DNA of 64,000 bases. Origin: Argentina anserina. Taxonomy: Eukaryota > Streptophyta > Magnoliopsida > Rosales > Rosaceae. Under the pieces are notes generated by a model. The model ran no database searches, was not told the origin of the DNA, and was given only the letters and a program-made list of their open reading frames with translations. A program made the translations under genes and the position numbers. The stretch lies in NCBI RefSeq assembly GCF_933775445.1, contig NC_065875.1, forward strand, positions 4,105,001 through 4,169,000, in the 5' to 3' direction. Shown piece after piece: positions 43,800-56,027 of this stretch; position 1 is the stretch's first letter, and each line of letters opens with the position of its first letter.

Positions 43800-46201
43800 G
43801 AAAGAAACAATGAACCCCTTGATCTGATTCATACAGATGTGTGTGATTTAAAATCAACGGTATCTAGAGGGAATAATAAATATTTTATTACCTTCATAGA
43901 TGATAGCACAAAATATTGCTATGTGTATTTGCTAAAATGCAAAAGTGAGGCCATAGAGAAGTTCATTCTCTATAAAAAGGTTGAGAACCAACTCAACAAG
44001 AAAATTAAGGCACTAAGAAGTGACCGAGGGGGTGAGTATAAATCGTCATTTGCTGAGACTTGTGCTCAGAATGGAATTATACATCAAAGGACTGCTCCAT
44101 ACTCACCACAATCAAATGGTGTAGCAAAACACAAAAATCATACTCTAAAGGATATGATGAATGTTATGCTACTCAGTTTTGAGATGCCACCCAACATGTG
44201 GGGAGACGCGATTCTCACGGAAAATTACCTTTTAAATAAGGTGCCCAAAAGGAAAGAAGAGAAAAACTCCGTATGAGTTATGGAAATGGAGAAAACCATC
44301 CTACAAATACTTAGAAGTATGGTGATGTTTGGCAAAAGTGAAAATTCCTAAACCTAAAAAGGTGAAGAATTGGCCTAAAACAGTGATTGCATCTTTATTG
44401 GATATGCACATAACAGTTCGGCTTATCGATTCCTAGCCCACGATTCGAATATTCCTGAAATTCATAAGGATACGATAATGGAATCGAGAAATGCATCTTT
44501 CTTTGAAAATGTAATTCCACGAAAGTCTAGAGAGGAATTTAATTCTTCTAAACGGGCACGTGAAGACAACCGAGCCGAAACTGATGATGTTCAGGGTCAA
44601 GAATCTGAGTCTGAGGTTGGACCTAGACGAAGTAAAAGGGCAAGGACCGCAAAGTCCTATGGACCTGACTTCTTGTCATATATGGTTGAAGGTGATCCCC
44701 GTACCTTCAAAGAGACAGTGAGCTCTATTGATGGTCCTCTATGGAAAGAAGCAATCAAAAGTGAGGTTGACTCCATCATGCAAAATCACACTTGGGAATT
44801 AGTGGATTTGCCACCTGGATGTAAGCCTTTGACTTCCAAGTGGATTTTCAAAACGAAATTAAAAGTTGATGGGTCAATAGACAAGTACAAGGCTAGACTT
44901 GTTATTAAAGGCTATAGGCAAAATGAGGGTTTGGTTTATTTTGACACTTATTCTCCTGTGACGAGAATAACATCCATACGGATGGTACTTGCAAGTGCAG
45001 CGTTGCACAAACTTGAAGTACACCAAATGGATGTAAAGACGGCTTTCCTAAATGGAGATGTAGAAGAAGAAATCTACATGGAACAGCCAGAAGGTTTTTC
45101 TGCTCCTTCTCAGAGTAAGAAGGTGTGCAGATTGGTTAAGTCATTATATGGCTTCAAACAAGCACCAAAACAATGGCATGAGAAATTTGATAATGCCATG
45201 ATCACCAGTGAATTTAGAATAAATGAAGGTGATAAGTGTGTATATATCAAAGACACTGAAAATGGATATATCATTTTATGTCTGTATGTGGATGATATGC
45301 TTATCGTTGGGAGCAACGATAAGATGATCAAGTCTACTAAAGACATGTTGAATTCTAAGTTTGACATGAAAGACTTGGGACTTGCTGATGTCATTTTTAA
45401 ATTAGGAGAACATCAGAAGGGCTAGTGTTGAGTCAAACACACTATGTGGACAATATTCTTGGGAATTTTGTGGACAATATTCTTGGGAATTTTGACAAGG
45501 AAGGTTCTGGAATTGTCAGAACTCCTGTAGATTTGAATCTACATTTGTCCAAGAATAAAGGTGAAAGTGTTTCTCAATTAGAGTATTCAAGAATAATTGG
45601 GAGTCTAATGTACTTAACAAGTAATCCTGCAGCTATGCATTGGCAAGCGATTGGAAGAGTACTCAAATACCTAAGGTATACTCGTACCTACGGGTTGCAC
45701 TACACATCATACCCAGCTGTTATAGAAGGGTTCACTGATGCGAACTGGATATCTGACATGAAAGACTCAAAGTCTACTAGCGGATATGTATTTACACTAG
45801 TGGGTGCAGCCGTGTCCTGGAAGTCCTCAAAACAAACAGTTATAACTAGATCCACAATGGAGTCTGAGTTTGTAGCACTAGACAAATGTGGGGAGGAAGC
45901 AGAATGGCTACACCAGTTCATAGAGGACATTCCTAGATGGACAAAACTTGTGCCTGCGATTAGTATACATTGTGATAGTCAATCTGCAATTAGCAGGGCA
46001 TAGAGTAAGATGTATAATGGTAAGTCTAGACACATTCGTCAAAGACATAATACAATTAGACAACTACTCTCAACTGGAGTTATCTCTATAGACTATGTAA
46101 AGTCTAAGGATAATGTTGCTGATCCTTTAACTAAAGGGTTAAACCGAGAGTTAGTTGAAAAATCATCGAAGGGAATGGGACTAAAGCCCATTGGAAATTA
46201 A
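43800..46201 (+). pseudogene. Copia pol remnant (integrase, RT, RNase H), copy 1
   Basis: Broken into frames 43839-44276, 44478-45425, 45425-46003 and 46010-46201. Integrase keeps HTDVCD and SDRGGEYKS, but the third catalytic position reads GVAKHKN where Copia elements usually have GVAERKN, so the glutamate is lysine. RT has KWIFKTKLK, MDVKTAFLNGD and CLYVDDM. RNase H has [15 protein letters not shown] and SEFVALDKC, then VKSKDNVADPLTKGL. A 27-bp direct duplication (VDNILGNF twice, about 45440-45496) lies at the RT/RNase H border. No protease is seen. Not a working polyprotein. Confidence 0.88.
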
Positions 46202-46780
46202 AAATCACTACAGTGGATACCCAACCTAGCTGACTGGAGATCCCAAGATCTAGGTTCAAAAGGGAAAACCAAACTGTAGAGATTAGTTCGGATCACTGTG
46301 GGGAGTTCCCCAAGTCCATTCCTATGATAAAAAACCAGTGATACCCGTAAGGATGAGGTTAAGCTAAAACTTTTAATGATTCTTATGCGTCGAGAAATCG
46401 AGCAGAGTAATGCGGGCTACTCTTAATTAAGAGATCACCTATGCAAGAGAGAAGTGGGGCCGCTTCTAGGGGAGTTAATAAGGGCATAACTCTTATCAAA
46501 CTACTTGCAGAACCAGGCGTGTGTTCCATGGCCAAAATGGGCACAAAAATGAGAACCGAAGTGTACCAGGGAGACTCCTGTATAAAGTATGTTATCATTT
46601 ACACAAATGACGAATAGTTCAAAGACATCGCGTCTACTATTTAGTTAGTAAAATAAGCATACTTTTATAAGGGAAGGTTCAAAGGGTCAAACCTACCTAT
46701 CCTATGCAGGTTTCAACCGTAGAAATCTATCACCAAATTCTATCAAGTCTTTGGTGGCCAATTTCATTCATGTGGGGAAT

Positions 46781-47780
46781 TGTTGGAAAATGGTTGGAAA
46801 AACCATTTAAAACCAAATTTTAATTGATTAATTAAATTAAGTTAAACTTATAATTAATCAAAGATGAACATAGATTTAAGTTCTCCATAATGAGGGCTAC
46901 AAGATCATATGTTTGTTTGTGTAATTTGGTTTGTGGGTGAATAAGAAATTGTCATTCAAAGATGGCTACTTAGAATGAGGGAAATGTAATTCTCCCACAT
47001 TGGAAAAGAGAAGTGTTGAAAAGCCTTTATATAGAATCCATTGTGTATGGATTGTAAAGTGTGTAAGCCCCCTTATACCCTCTCGCGCACGCGCAGGAGG
47101 GGGTGCAAATCCTAGGTCGCAAGGGAAACCCGTGCGACATGCGGACACGAATGCAACACCGAATTGAGGGTCGGAACGCAGATTCTTTTTACATTTCTGA
47201 AAATTCGGTTTTGACTTTTCAAATTCTCTTGACTGTTCAAATTCTTCTTTTGTAACAACTGAGTTATTGTGTGTTATGGAGAATTATAACAGAATTGAAA
47301 TCAATGTTTGTAACATATGTAACTCATATATGTTATGATTTTTTTATTTCTATAACAGCCATCTTATTAACCATCTTATTAATTGCTGATTGCAAATCCT
47401 CACAGTATAAATAGCCACCATCCTTTCATTGTAAGATTATCCCATTCGAAACACATTTCTCTCATACTCTCAAAGTTCTTAGTTCTTCTCTGGTGATAGA
47501 TAGAGGTACCTTTCGAGTTCGTTGAGGGTTCTAGTTAGTAGTGCAACTTTCTAGAATTGTTTAGTCGTTATATCCTGGGAGACAAGCGCCAAACATCCTT
47601 GCACCGGTAGAGGAGGCGTAAACGTCTTAAGGACAGTGTGGTATCACACACGTCTCGACTATCTTCCATCATAAATCGTTCGGTATTTTTGTTGAATTTC
47701 TTTTCGTGTTCTTCATTTCTAATTATTTATAATTCAGCTTATTAAATTATATATGCAATATATCACTGTTTCTTACAACA
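46781..47780 (+). repeat. Copia LTR 2 (1000 bp, shared)
   Basis: TGTTGGAAAATGG to TTACAACA, preceded by a short purine-rich tract (GTGGGGAAT) as a polypurine primer. It serves as the 3' LTR of copy 1 and the 5' LTR of copy 2. Few differences from LTR 1 are visible, implying recent origin. Confidence 0.9.
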
Positions 47781-47888
47781 ATCTTAAGACGTTTAATTTT
47801 GATATTGCTTATATAATTTGTATTCGATATTTATCTGAATCTTTTCAAGTAAACTTACACCTTGTGTGTGTGCTTCAGTTTCTAAAAA

Positions 47889-48917
47889 ATGACTAACGGA
47901 GAAAATTCTGGAAATGGCAAGGGACTTTTGGTGCCAACTGTGCCTACTGCTCCCGTTGTACCTGTCTCAGTATCCCATGGGGAAAAACCTGAGAAGTTCA
48001 ACGGTTTGCATTTCAAGAGATGGCAACAAAAGATGATGTTTTATCTGACCACTCTGAATCTGGCAAGATTTTTGACGGAGAATGCTCCTGAGTTAAAGGA
48101 AGATGACCATGGCGATCAAGCAAAGATTGCTGCTGTGAATGCATGGAATAATTCTGACTACTTATGTAGGAATTATATCATGAATGGTCTAGCCGATTCA
48201 TTTTACAATGTGTACATTAGCATGGGAACGGCAAAGGAGCTATGGGAATCTTTGGAGAAAAAATATAAAACCGAGGATGCCGGCGCCAAGAAGTTTATCG
48301 TGGGCCGGTTCCTTGATTATAAAATGGTGGATTCCAAAACTGTGATGAGTCAATTCTCTGAGATTCAGCTAATCCTGCATGAGATTCACGCTGAAGGAAT
48401 GCAACTAGGTGAAAGTTTTCAAGTGGCATGTGCTATTGATAAGTTACCACCTGCTTGGAAGGACTTCAAGAATTATTTGAAGCACAAGCGAAAGGAAATG
48501 ACCATGGAGGATCTAGAGGTTAGACTTCGCATTGAGGAAGACAACCGAGGATCCGAAAAGAAAGCATGGATCAATGATGTCTCTGCCAAGGCAAACATGA
48601 TGGAACATGGTCAAGGTTCCAAAAACAAGAAAAGCAAGTATCATGGGTCCAAACTGGGGCCGAAAGGAGGTATCTCCAAGAAGCCAAGGTTTGAAGGCAA
48701 GTGCTACAACTGTGACAAGACTGGTCAGAAGTCTGTGGACTGCAACAAACCAAAGAGGAACAAAAAGAGAGAGGCAAACCTGATTGAAGCCGTTACTCAG
48801 GAGGTTGCAGACATGAACCTCTGTTGTATGATATCAGATGATAGCATGGAAAAAGTCAGTGATTATGACTGGGGACTAAATGACTTAGAGCTATGGTATG
48901 ACCAAGCCAAGTTTTAG
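47889..48917 (+). CDS. Copia gag (copy 2)
   Basis: Same 342-codon frame as copy 1 with about a dozen substitutions (for example the knuckle reads [14 protein letters not shown]). In the CCHC motif the histidine is replaced by glutamine, which should weaken zinc binding, so this copy looks less likely to work than copy 1. It ends at the same stop before the missing protease. Confidence 0.85.
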   Translation: MTNGENSGNGKGLLVPTVPTAPVVPVSVSHGEKPEKFNGLHFKRWQQKMMFYLTTLNLARFLTENAPELKEDDHGDQAKIAAVNAWNNSDYLCRNYIMNGLADSFYNVYISMGTAKELWESLEKKYKTEDAGAKKFIVGRFLDYKMVDSKTVMSQFSEIQLILHEIHAEGMQLGESFQVACAIDKLPPAWKDFKNYLKHKRKEMTMEDLEVRLRIEEDNRGSEKKAWINDVSAKANMMEHGQGSKNKKSKYHGSKLGPKGGISKKPRFEGKCYNCDKTGQKSVDCNKPKRNKKREANLIEAVTQEVADMNLCCMISDDSMEKVSDYDWGLNDLELWYDQAKF

Positions 48918-49190
48918 GATTAATCTGTAGAACAGAACTGAAATTATCGAATAAATTGATGTATGTTCTTAAGGGTTTTATGAGTATAAAACTCCGTGTT
49001 GACAAATGTGTTTTGTCTGAAATTGACATAGAGCCATGGGTGGTGGATTGTTTATTGTCAAAAACTAGTTATTACACCTATATGAGTCTTCCTAATTTAT
49101 GGTAGTGAAGAATATAGTATATGTCAATTAACATGCACAAGTGTGAACTTGTGTAGAGACAAAACTGATTAGATCATCTTCCAAAGTATT

Positions 49191-50279
49191 GAAAGAAACA
49201 ATGAACCCCTTGATCTGATTCATACAGATGTGTGTGATTTAAAATCAACGGTATCTAGAGGGAATAATAAATACTTTATTACCTTCATAGATGATAGCAC
49301 AAAATATTGCTATGTGTATTTGCTAAAATGCAAAAGTGAGGCCATAGAGAAGTTCATTCTTTATAAAAAGGTTGAGAACCAACTCAACAAGAAAATTAAG
49401 GCACTAAGAAGTGACCGAGGGGGTGAGTATAAATCGCCATTTGCTGAGACTTGTGCTCAGAATGGAATTATACATCAAAGGACTGCTCCATACTCACCAC
49501 AATCAAATGGTGTAGCAAAACACAAAAATCATACTCTAAAGGATATGATGAATGTTATGCTACTCAGTTTTGAGATGCCACCCAACATGTGGGGAGACGC
49601 GATTCTAACGGCAAATTACCTTTTAAATAAGGTGCCCAAAAGGAAAGAAGAGAAAAACTCCGTATGAGTTATGGAAATGGAGAAAACCATCCTACAAATA
49701 CTTAGAAGTATGGGGATGTTTGGCAAAAGTGAAAATTCTTAAACCTAAAAAGGTGAAGAATTGGCCTAAAACAGTGATTGCATCTTTATTGGATATGCAC
49801 ATAACAGTTCGGCTTATCGATTCCTAGCCCACGATTCGAATATTCCTGAAATTCATAAGGATACGATAATGGAATCGAGAAATGCATCTTTCTTTGAAAA
49901 TGTATTTCCACGGAAGTCTAGCGAGGAATTTAATTCTTCTAAACGGGCACGTGAAGACAACCGAGCCGAAACTGATGATGCTCAGGATCAAGAATATGAG
50001 TCGAAGTCCGAATCTGAGTCTGAGGTTGGACCTAGACGAAGTAAAAGGGCAAGGACCGCAAAGTCCTATGGACCTGACTTCTTGTCATATATGGTTGAAG
50101 GTGATCCCCGTACTTTCAAAGAGACAGTGAGTTCTATTGATGGTCCTCTATGGAAAGAAGCAATCAAAAGTGAGGTTGACTCCATCATGCAAAATCACAC
50201 TTGGGAATTAGTGGATTTGCCACCTGGATGTAAGCCTTTGACTTCCAAGTGGATTTTCAAAACGAAATTAAAAGTGGAT
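49191..50279 (+). pseudogene. Copia pol remnant, copy 2, cut inside RT
   Basis: Integrase frame 49230-49667 with the same GVAKHKN change as copy 1, then a frame from 49869 that reads the start of RT (LWKEAIKSEVDSIMQNHTWE, then KWIFKTKLKVD). Homology to copy 1 stops at about 50279 and the frame continues only by chance into antisense SPH sequence. A 24-bp insertion relative to copy 1 adds an acidic stretch (YESKSESES) near 49995. Confidence 0.85.
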
Positions 50280-50594
50280 TGTCAGCCATGTTTTTTCCAC
50301 AAAACTATATCCGTACTTGTAGAAGTTGATTTTTGTTCATCCGAATTTGCATTGAAAAGTACACCAGAAAAGCGTTGTTCCCCATAAATAATCTCCGAAG
50401 CTAAAATCGTAATGAGCTCCATTCGGTATGACGTCATCGCCAAGGTTGTCGTCCTCGGATTCACAGTGGACTTTGAGTTCTTGCACATCAGGTAAATTGT
50501 TTTCGATCCAAACTTCCTTAGCGGTTGTAATCATCTCAAAATAAGCTATGAACATGGTCATCAGCAAGGCTTGGTAGCGAAATATTGCCCCCAT
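50280..50594 (-). pseudogene. S-protein homologue (SPH), 3' end cut by Copia junction
   Basis: Minus strand from ATG at 50594. A signal segment (MGAIFRYQALLMTMFIAYFE) leads to VWIENNLP, LKVHCESEDDNLGDDVIPNG, YDFSF and WGTTLFWCTFQC. Then a stop follows unless the frame is shifted by one, where NSDEQKSTSTSTDIVLWKKHG continues the fold. The C-terminal part with C-x-x-C, GPC and CY-x-W is missing because Copia sequence begins at 50279. Both truncation and frameshift make it a pseudogene. Confidence 0.82.
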
Positions 50595-50821
50595 AATCGA
50601 ACGTCGAGAGGATTATTGTATATACGGTTGCAAATGTGGACGGTTTTAACTTTAACTAATACCCGAGGCATAATTTTTATAGCCAACAGTGAGCAGTGAG
50701 CGGTGAGCAGTGAACAGTGGCTTAGTTTTGGATCTACTTTAAATTGAACATTGCACACTAGATCCTCTTCCTATTGTGGACAAAATTCCTTGAGCTTTCT
50801 TTTAAAAGAGATGGGATGAAT

Positions 50822-51773
50822 TGTTGGAAAAATGGTTTATTAAATTTTAACTGATTAATTAAATTAAGTTAAATTTATAATTAATCAAAGATGAACATAG
50901 ATTTGAGTTCTCCATAATGAGGGCTACAAGATCATATGTTTGTTTGTGTAATTTGGTTGTGGGTGAATAAGAAATTGTCACTCAAAGATGACAACTTAGA
51001 ATGAGGGAAAAGTATTTGTCCCACATTTGAAAAGAGAAGTGTTGAAAATATTTTATATAGAATCCATTGTGTATGGATTGTAAAGTGTGTAAGCCCCCTT
51101 ATACCCTCTCGCGCACGTGCAGGGGGGGTGCAAATCCCAGGTCACAAGGGAAACTCGTGTATGCCCATGCGACCTGCGGACACGAATGCAGCACCGAATT
51201 GAGGGTAGGAACGCAGATTCTTTTTGCATTTCAAATTCTTCTTTTGTAACAACTGTGTGTTATGGAGAATTATAACAGAATTGACAGAATTGAAATCAGT
51301 GCTTGTAACATATGTAACTCATATATGTTATGATTTTTTGATTTCTATAACAGCCATCTTATTCATTGCTGATTGCAAATCCTCACTGTATAAATAGCCA
51401 TCAGCATTTCATTGTAAATCATTCCATTCGAAACACAATCCTCTCATACTCTCTGGTGATAGAAAGAGGTACATTTCGAATTCGTTGAAGGTTCTAGTTA
51501 GTAGTGCAACTTCCTAGAATTGTTTAGTCGTTATATCGTGGGAGACAAGCACCAAGCATCCTTGCACCACTAGAGGAGGCGTAAACGTCTTAAGGACAGT
51601 GTGGTATCACACACGTCTCGATTAGTTCTTCCATCAGCAATCGTTCGGTATTTTGGTTGAATTTATTTTTTGTGTTCTTCGTTATTAGAACTACACGTTT
51701 TGATTATGTTTTATTATTTTTATAATTCATTTTATTAAATTATATATGCAATATATCACTATTTGCTATAACA
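50822..51773 (+). mobile_element. Solo Copia LTR, 952 bp, TSD TGAAT
   Basis: Same family as the LTRs at 41390 and 46781 (TGTTGGAAAAATGG to GCTATAACA) but clearly more diverged and with small deletions. TGAAT flanks it exactly at 50817-50821 and 51774-51778, proving a separate insertion that recombined to a solo LTR rather than the 3' LTR of the adjacent array. It lies about 230 bp upstream of the SPH at 50594. Confidence 0.93.
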
Positions 51774-52009
51774 TGAATTACTTGCATCAGTACTTTCTTA
51801 TCTTTGTAAAAAAAAAAATTATTATCATGTTATATTACTCTTTTTTCGATTAATGTTTTATTACTTTATTTGTTCGGTGTTTAGCTATTTTGGGGTTATG
51901 TTTTTGTACGAGTATGGTGCGGGAATGAAGTTGTCGGCTTGTCGCCTTGATGTCATTTTAAGAGTCTACCAACATGCCAATAATTGACTACAAATATCCC
52001 ACCTACCAT

Positions 52010-53040
52010 ATTAGGCCTTTTCCAACTAAAAAGACTATTTGTAGCGATTTGGCTTTATTGTGTCGCACTAACTCAATGCCATTTATTGATTTAACATCAA
52101 TCCAATCTTTCCAATTCAAGTGTGCTATTTAAAATGTTATTTTGAATGTGTTTTATACATTTTAATTTATAGACTATTATTTAATTACAATATTACTCTA
52201 ATAAATTATAAATTTAATAAATGAAAATTTAAAACTTGAAATTTTATTTCATATAAATTAAAATTACATAAAATTTAATTAATTTAAGTTACATAAATTA
52301 TAATTAAGTGGTTGGAAAATACTAGTATTCATGATCATTTGGTGTATTAGTTGACATTTTTTAATAATAATCATCATCAGATGACGGGAATAATTCACGT
52401 TGCCTAAATTTTTGCATTATTTTCTTTTCTCTCCGTCATAATACTCTTTACTTGTTGGAGTAAAATTGATGGTTTGTATCGCTATGATTACCTCCTCTAG
52501 TACGCTCTCTTTGCTCCTTCCTATTTTTTCTCTAAGAATTTTTTCCTCTTGGGCCTTCATCATAGATTCTCTTATGCCGCGTATGTGTTTGGCTAGTTCT
52601 ATCTATAATTAGGGGTTATTGAACCACTAGTTCTGTATTTTTTATAATTATATAGCCAAAAGATTATGAAAACTAAAACTAATTAAAATTAAAATTATCT
52701 TTTAATGAACGATTTCCTATTATTTTATTTCATACAAATTAAAATTAAAATTACATGACAACTTAACTAGTTTAGTATTATAGTATATTTTTTCAATGTT
52801 GAAATATATAGTTTTTATTTTTTTCAAATAATGAAATATATATATTCACTAAAAAATATTAATATATATTTATGAAATTATTCACCAAAACAACAATAAA
52901 AAATAATTTTTAAAACTAGATCCACGTGTACTACTATGCCACAAAAGTGTGCCAAGAAGGGCTACTTCTGGCCCTTTAGGGCTACTTGTGACACATTTTT
53001 ATAGCACATTAGGCCTGTATTGGAGATGGAGTGTACCACA
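52010..53040 (-). mobile_element. Possible PIF/Harbinger-like remnant
   Basis: On the minus strand about 52380-52610 reads ELAKHIRGIRESMMKAQEEK ... EEVIIAIQTINFTPTSKEYY, and after a frame change IMQKFRQRELFPSSDDDYY. The charged coiled stretch followed by a T-x-x-S-x-E-Y-Y-motif resembles the C-terminus of the ORF1 protein of plant Harbinger-type transposons. GGCCT(G/T)...TTGGAGAT at the right side recalls their ends. No transposase or clear TSD was found. The flanks contain only AT-rich DNA. Confidence 0.3.
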
Positions 53041-55560
53041 ATGTGTGAATTGTGGCAGATAGAGAGTTGGAGAATGCATTAGGACAAAAACTTACAAATC
53101 AAGTCGTGAAGACATTTATGAAAATTTCAGTAAGGAAAATAACTTTCTACCTTGAATCTTTTCCAAATCGCTAGCTATCTGACTTGAAAACTTAAAATTG
53201 CTGAAAATAACTATAAAAAAATTAGGAGACATAAACATATTAGTTAGTGGAATGGCAACATAATAAGTTAAACAAAATTAGTGGTATATTATGAACATTT
53301 CAGCCTCAATTACAATTTGGGACAACTCTCATGTTCTTTGTTTAAAAATGATTAAAACTGAGTTTTGTATGTTTCTAAATTTGGTTAAGCGTTATGATGT
53401 AATTCTTAATTTATTTTTTCTTTGTTATTCTCTTTTCTAACATTGTTGTATAAAATTTGATCTTGTATCTTATTACAACACAGTCTAGTGAGTTTTTTTG
53501 TGCAAATTGCTACAATTTAGTGGATTTACGGGGATTATGTTGAGTTTATCTTCTCATCGACATCTCCAATAGCTCATGCATGAATTTTCTATTTTTGCAT
53601 GGTTTTATTAATTTGACAAAACCCTAGAGAGTGTGTCATGTTTTATGTTGATGTACCTATTTTTTCTATCAATGGAAAATCGTCGTTCATTTAATAAAGA
53701 AAAAAGATTGGTACATTATCTTTCAAAATAATCAAAACAGTACATGAACTTCAAATCTAGACCCAAGATACGTACATTTGGTTAGGATTTTGTGTGTTTG
53801 CGCAAAACTTTGGGGGCAAAGCGGTCACTCTATAATTCCTTTTATCTAATATAATTCTTTTGTTTTTTGAGAAGTCTGTTCGAAAGGAGAAAGATGTTTT
53901 CATGTTCTCTCTCTCGTCCCCATTCAAATTAACCCAGCCAAGGAGGAAATTCCTTCTGCCTTTTCATATAATGCTCAAAATTTTAAATTTTAAATTCATT
54001 ACGATATATGTAGGGATCCTTGTTTCTGGGATTGGTTTTTGTAAATTTCAATACATCTCAAAGATAATCTTAGAGACTAGTGAGATTTTTGAAGGTAGGT
54101 GGGTGGGTTGTTAGTTGCTCAAGGACTTAGCTTCATCTATACATTATGTGATAAAATATGTATGGTAGAGATGTGGAAATGTGATAAAAAAATGAGTCAA
54201 ATAATGGACTTTACTCTTTAATTTCAAAGTAAATATTTGCTCTTTAGATAGTAACTATATATATATATAACGCTAAAATAACAATTGTTATCCCCTCATC
54301 TCGGCCGCATTCAACCCCTTTTTCTCATTTCTGGTTCTTTACACTGTACCCTCCCAATCTCTATAACTACCCATTTCTAATTAGGTCCTTCAAACATCAT
54401 TATTCTGAATATTCTCAACTCATTCTTTCATTCAGGTTGGGTTATTTTAATCTCGGCAAAAGTCATCATATTAGCTCGTTTCTTGTTTGCATAACAGTGA
54501 ATATAAGAATGAATATGTATGAAATGATGGATAATTTTTTTTGAAGTTTCTTTATATTTTGTTGCGAGCTCCAAAATCGGGCCTTTTTTTTAAATATAAG
54601 GTAGGAAACAAAAGTCGAAAAAGGCCTATCTGAATTTTTGGCCCACTAGATTTTTTGGCACATTTAATTTACAGTTTACTGCGATTTGGATTTTAAGCCA
54701 ACCGATTACTACGGGTCGAACTCGGGTTGAGTCCCATAACCGAGTCGATCTGACCCGTCCCCACCTCTACAACTTAACAACGTCATTGACGTCCTGTATT
54801 GAAAGTGTTTTGGGTTTGGAATGTCATGTACTGATATGATTTTTTTTTTTAAAAGATAATGTACCAATCTTCTTACTCGGCCAATTCTAGTTAATCGTCA
54901 GTTAGTATAGACCTTTACATTCCCAGCTGCTACAAATGATGGGCAGATAAACCGTTTTTGTTACTATAGTGGGTACCTACCTACATAGACAATAGAGAAA
55001 CTGCCACGTTTTGTAGAGGACCAAACTTCATTTTTTGGTACTACTCTAGAGAGTAGAGACGCTAGTACATCAGGTTTAGGTTATTAAATACAAGGAATTA
55101 TTTCATTTATTTGTAATAGATAAAACGACAACATAGAGTGATAGAGATATGTTTAGACAAGAGCAATGATACCAATTCGAAATTGCAAGTTCTAATCTAG
55201 AACTATGACACCTAAAAAAAACACGAGACCCAACAAGCTATATGGGGCCAGTCCACCATCTTCATCCCACGGTCGTACGACTTTTCGGTAACGATCCGAC
55301 AACCCAGCATGCACCACCACATTTTTAATGGACAAGTGACTAGTTTAGGGCGAGTGCACTCCGCACTAGACAATGACTAATTGAAATCTTACTCATCTAA
55401 TTCACGAGGATATTAGTAACTACATTATCTACCAATGATACATTTATAAATTATTCAATCTCCGCAATTTCTAATTGAAAAAACTAACCAGATCGAGCGA
55501 CTTATTTATTTGTACCAAATTACATAAACACATACTCTGAGTGCCTAGGTAGCTCATACA
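53041..55560. other. Intergenic, nothing recognised
   Basis: About 2.5 kb of AT-rich sequence. The frame at 53860-54114 has no known domain. A short TA run lies at about 54258. Confidence 0.5.
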
Positions 55561-55613
55561 AGTTGAGCTAGAGCTTATTTATTTTATTCTTACGTAAATT
55601 TTTTAATTTTTTT

Positions 55614-56027
55614 TTACTTTGATGGTCGTTGCCACCTATATAAAAGGTCGTACTCATTGTTGTCTTGACTGAAGCCATGCAGGCTGTTCTTCTGAGCTGC
55701 CCAATTGCACTCACGACATCTAGCTGTATCTCTATGAGCTCTGTATATGTCATATACTCCTGATCCGTCTTGCCAATCAAATCCGCAAAAGAAAAGTGTC
55801 GTTCTCCAGAAGTTGACTCTGAAACGCCATGAATAGCTACCACCATCTGGTATGATGTGAATGCCAAGATCATCGTCTCTAGACTTACAGTGAACAGTGA
55901 GGTTCAGCCCGTCACCCAGATTGTTGTTGATCGTGACAGTGGTTTTGCAGGTGACCATTGCTGGTGCCACACATAAAGCTAGGAACAATACCAGGAGTAT
56001 AACTTGTTTGCAAAGCTGAAGACCCAT
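55614..56027 (-). CDS. S-protein homologue (SPH), intact, atypical cysteines
   Basis: 137 residues, intronless, start ATG at 56027. A signal peptide (VILLVLFLALCVAPAMV) precedes KTTVTINNNLGDGLNLTVHC, KSRDDDLGIHII, SYSWRFRVNFW and TTLFFCGFDW, then VYDIYRAHRD and CRECNW. The last part, where the family has GPC and CY-x-W, reads SLHGFSQ and LLYRW, so two C-terminal cysteines are absent while the fold signature otherwise holds. The protein is expected in the apoplast. Its closest pattern in the window is the set with DDDLG (28.6, 38.9, 50.5 kb). Function unknown. Confidence 0.9.
   Translation of the reverse strand: MGLQLCKQVILLVLFLALCVAPAMVTCKTTVTINNNLGDGLNLTVHCKSRDDDLGIHIIPDGGSYSWRFRVNFWRTTLFFCGFDWQDGSGVYDIYRAHRDTARCRECNWAAQKNSLHGFSQDNNEYDLLYRWQRPSK

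Larger units (their letters stand above)
41390..50279 (+). mobile_element. Copia retrotransposon array: LTR-internal-LTR-truncated internal
   Basis: LTR 41390-42389, internal 42390-46780, LTR 46781-47780, internal 47781-50279, where homology stops abruptly inside reverse transcriptase. The two internals are near-identical up to that point. The 5 bp before the first LTR are AACCT; no AACCT partner is present after the array and the interrupted LINE does not resume. The shared middle LTR suggests unequal recombination between element copies, and the right end was removed by deletion. Both copies lack a recognisable protease and share the same stops, so neither is autonomous. Confidence 0.88.

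Noticed and set aside
50822..51773. Reading this LTR as the 3' end of the second Copia copy
   Set aside because: Own exact TGAAT duplication and greater divergence show a separate solo LTR.
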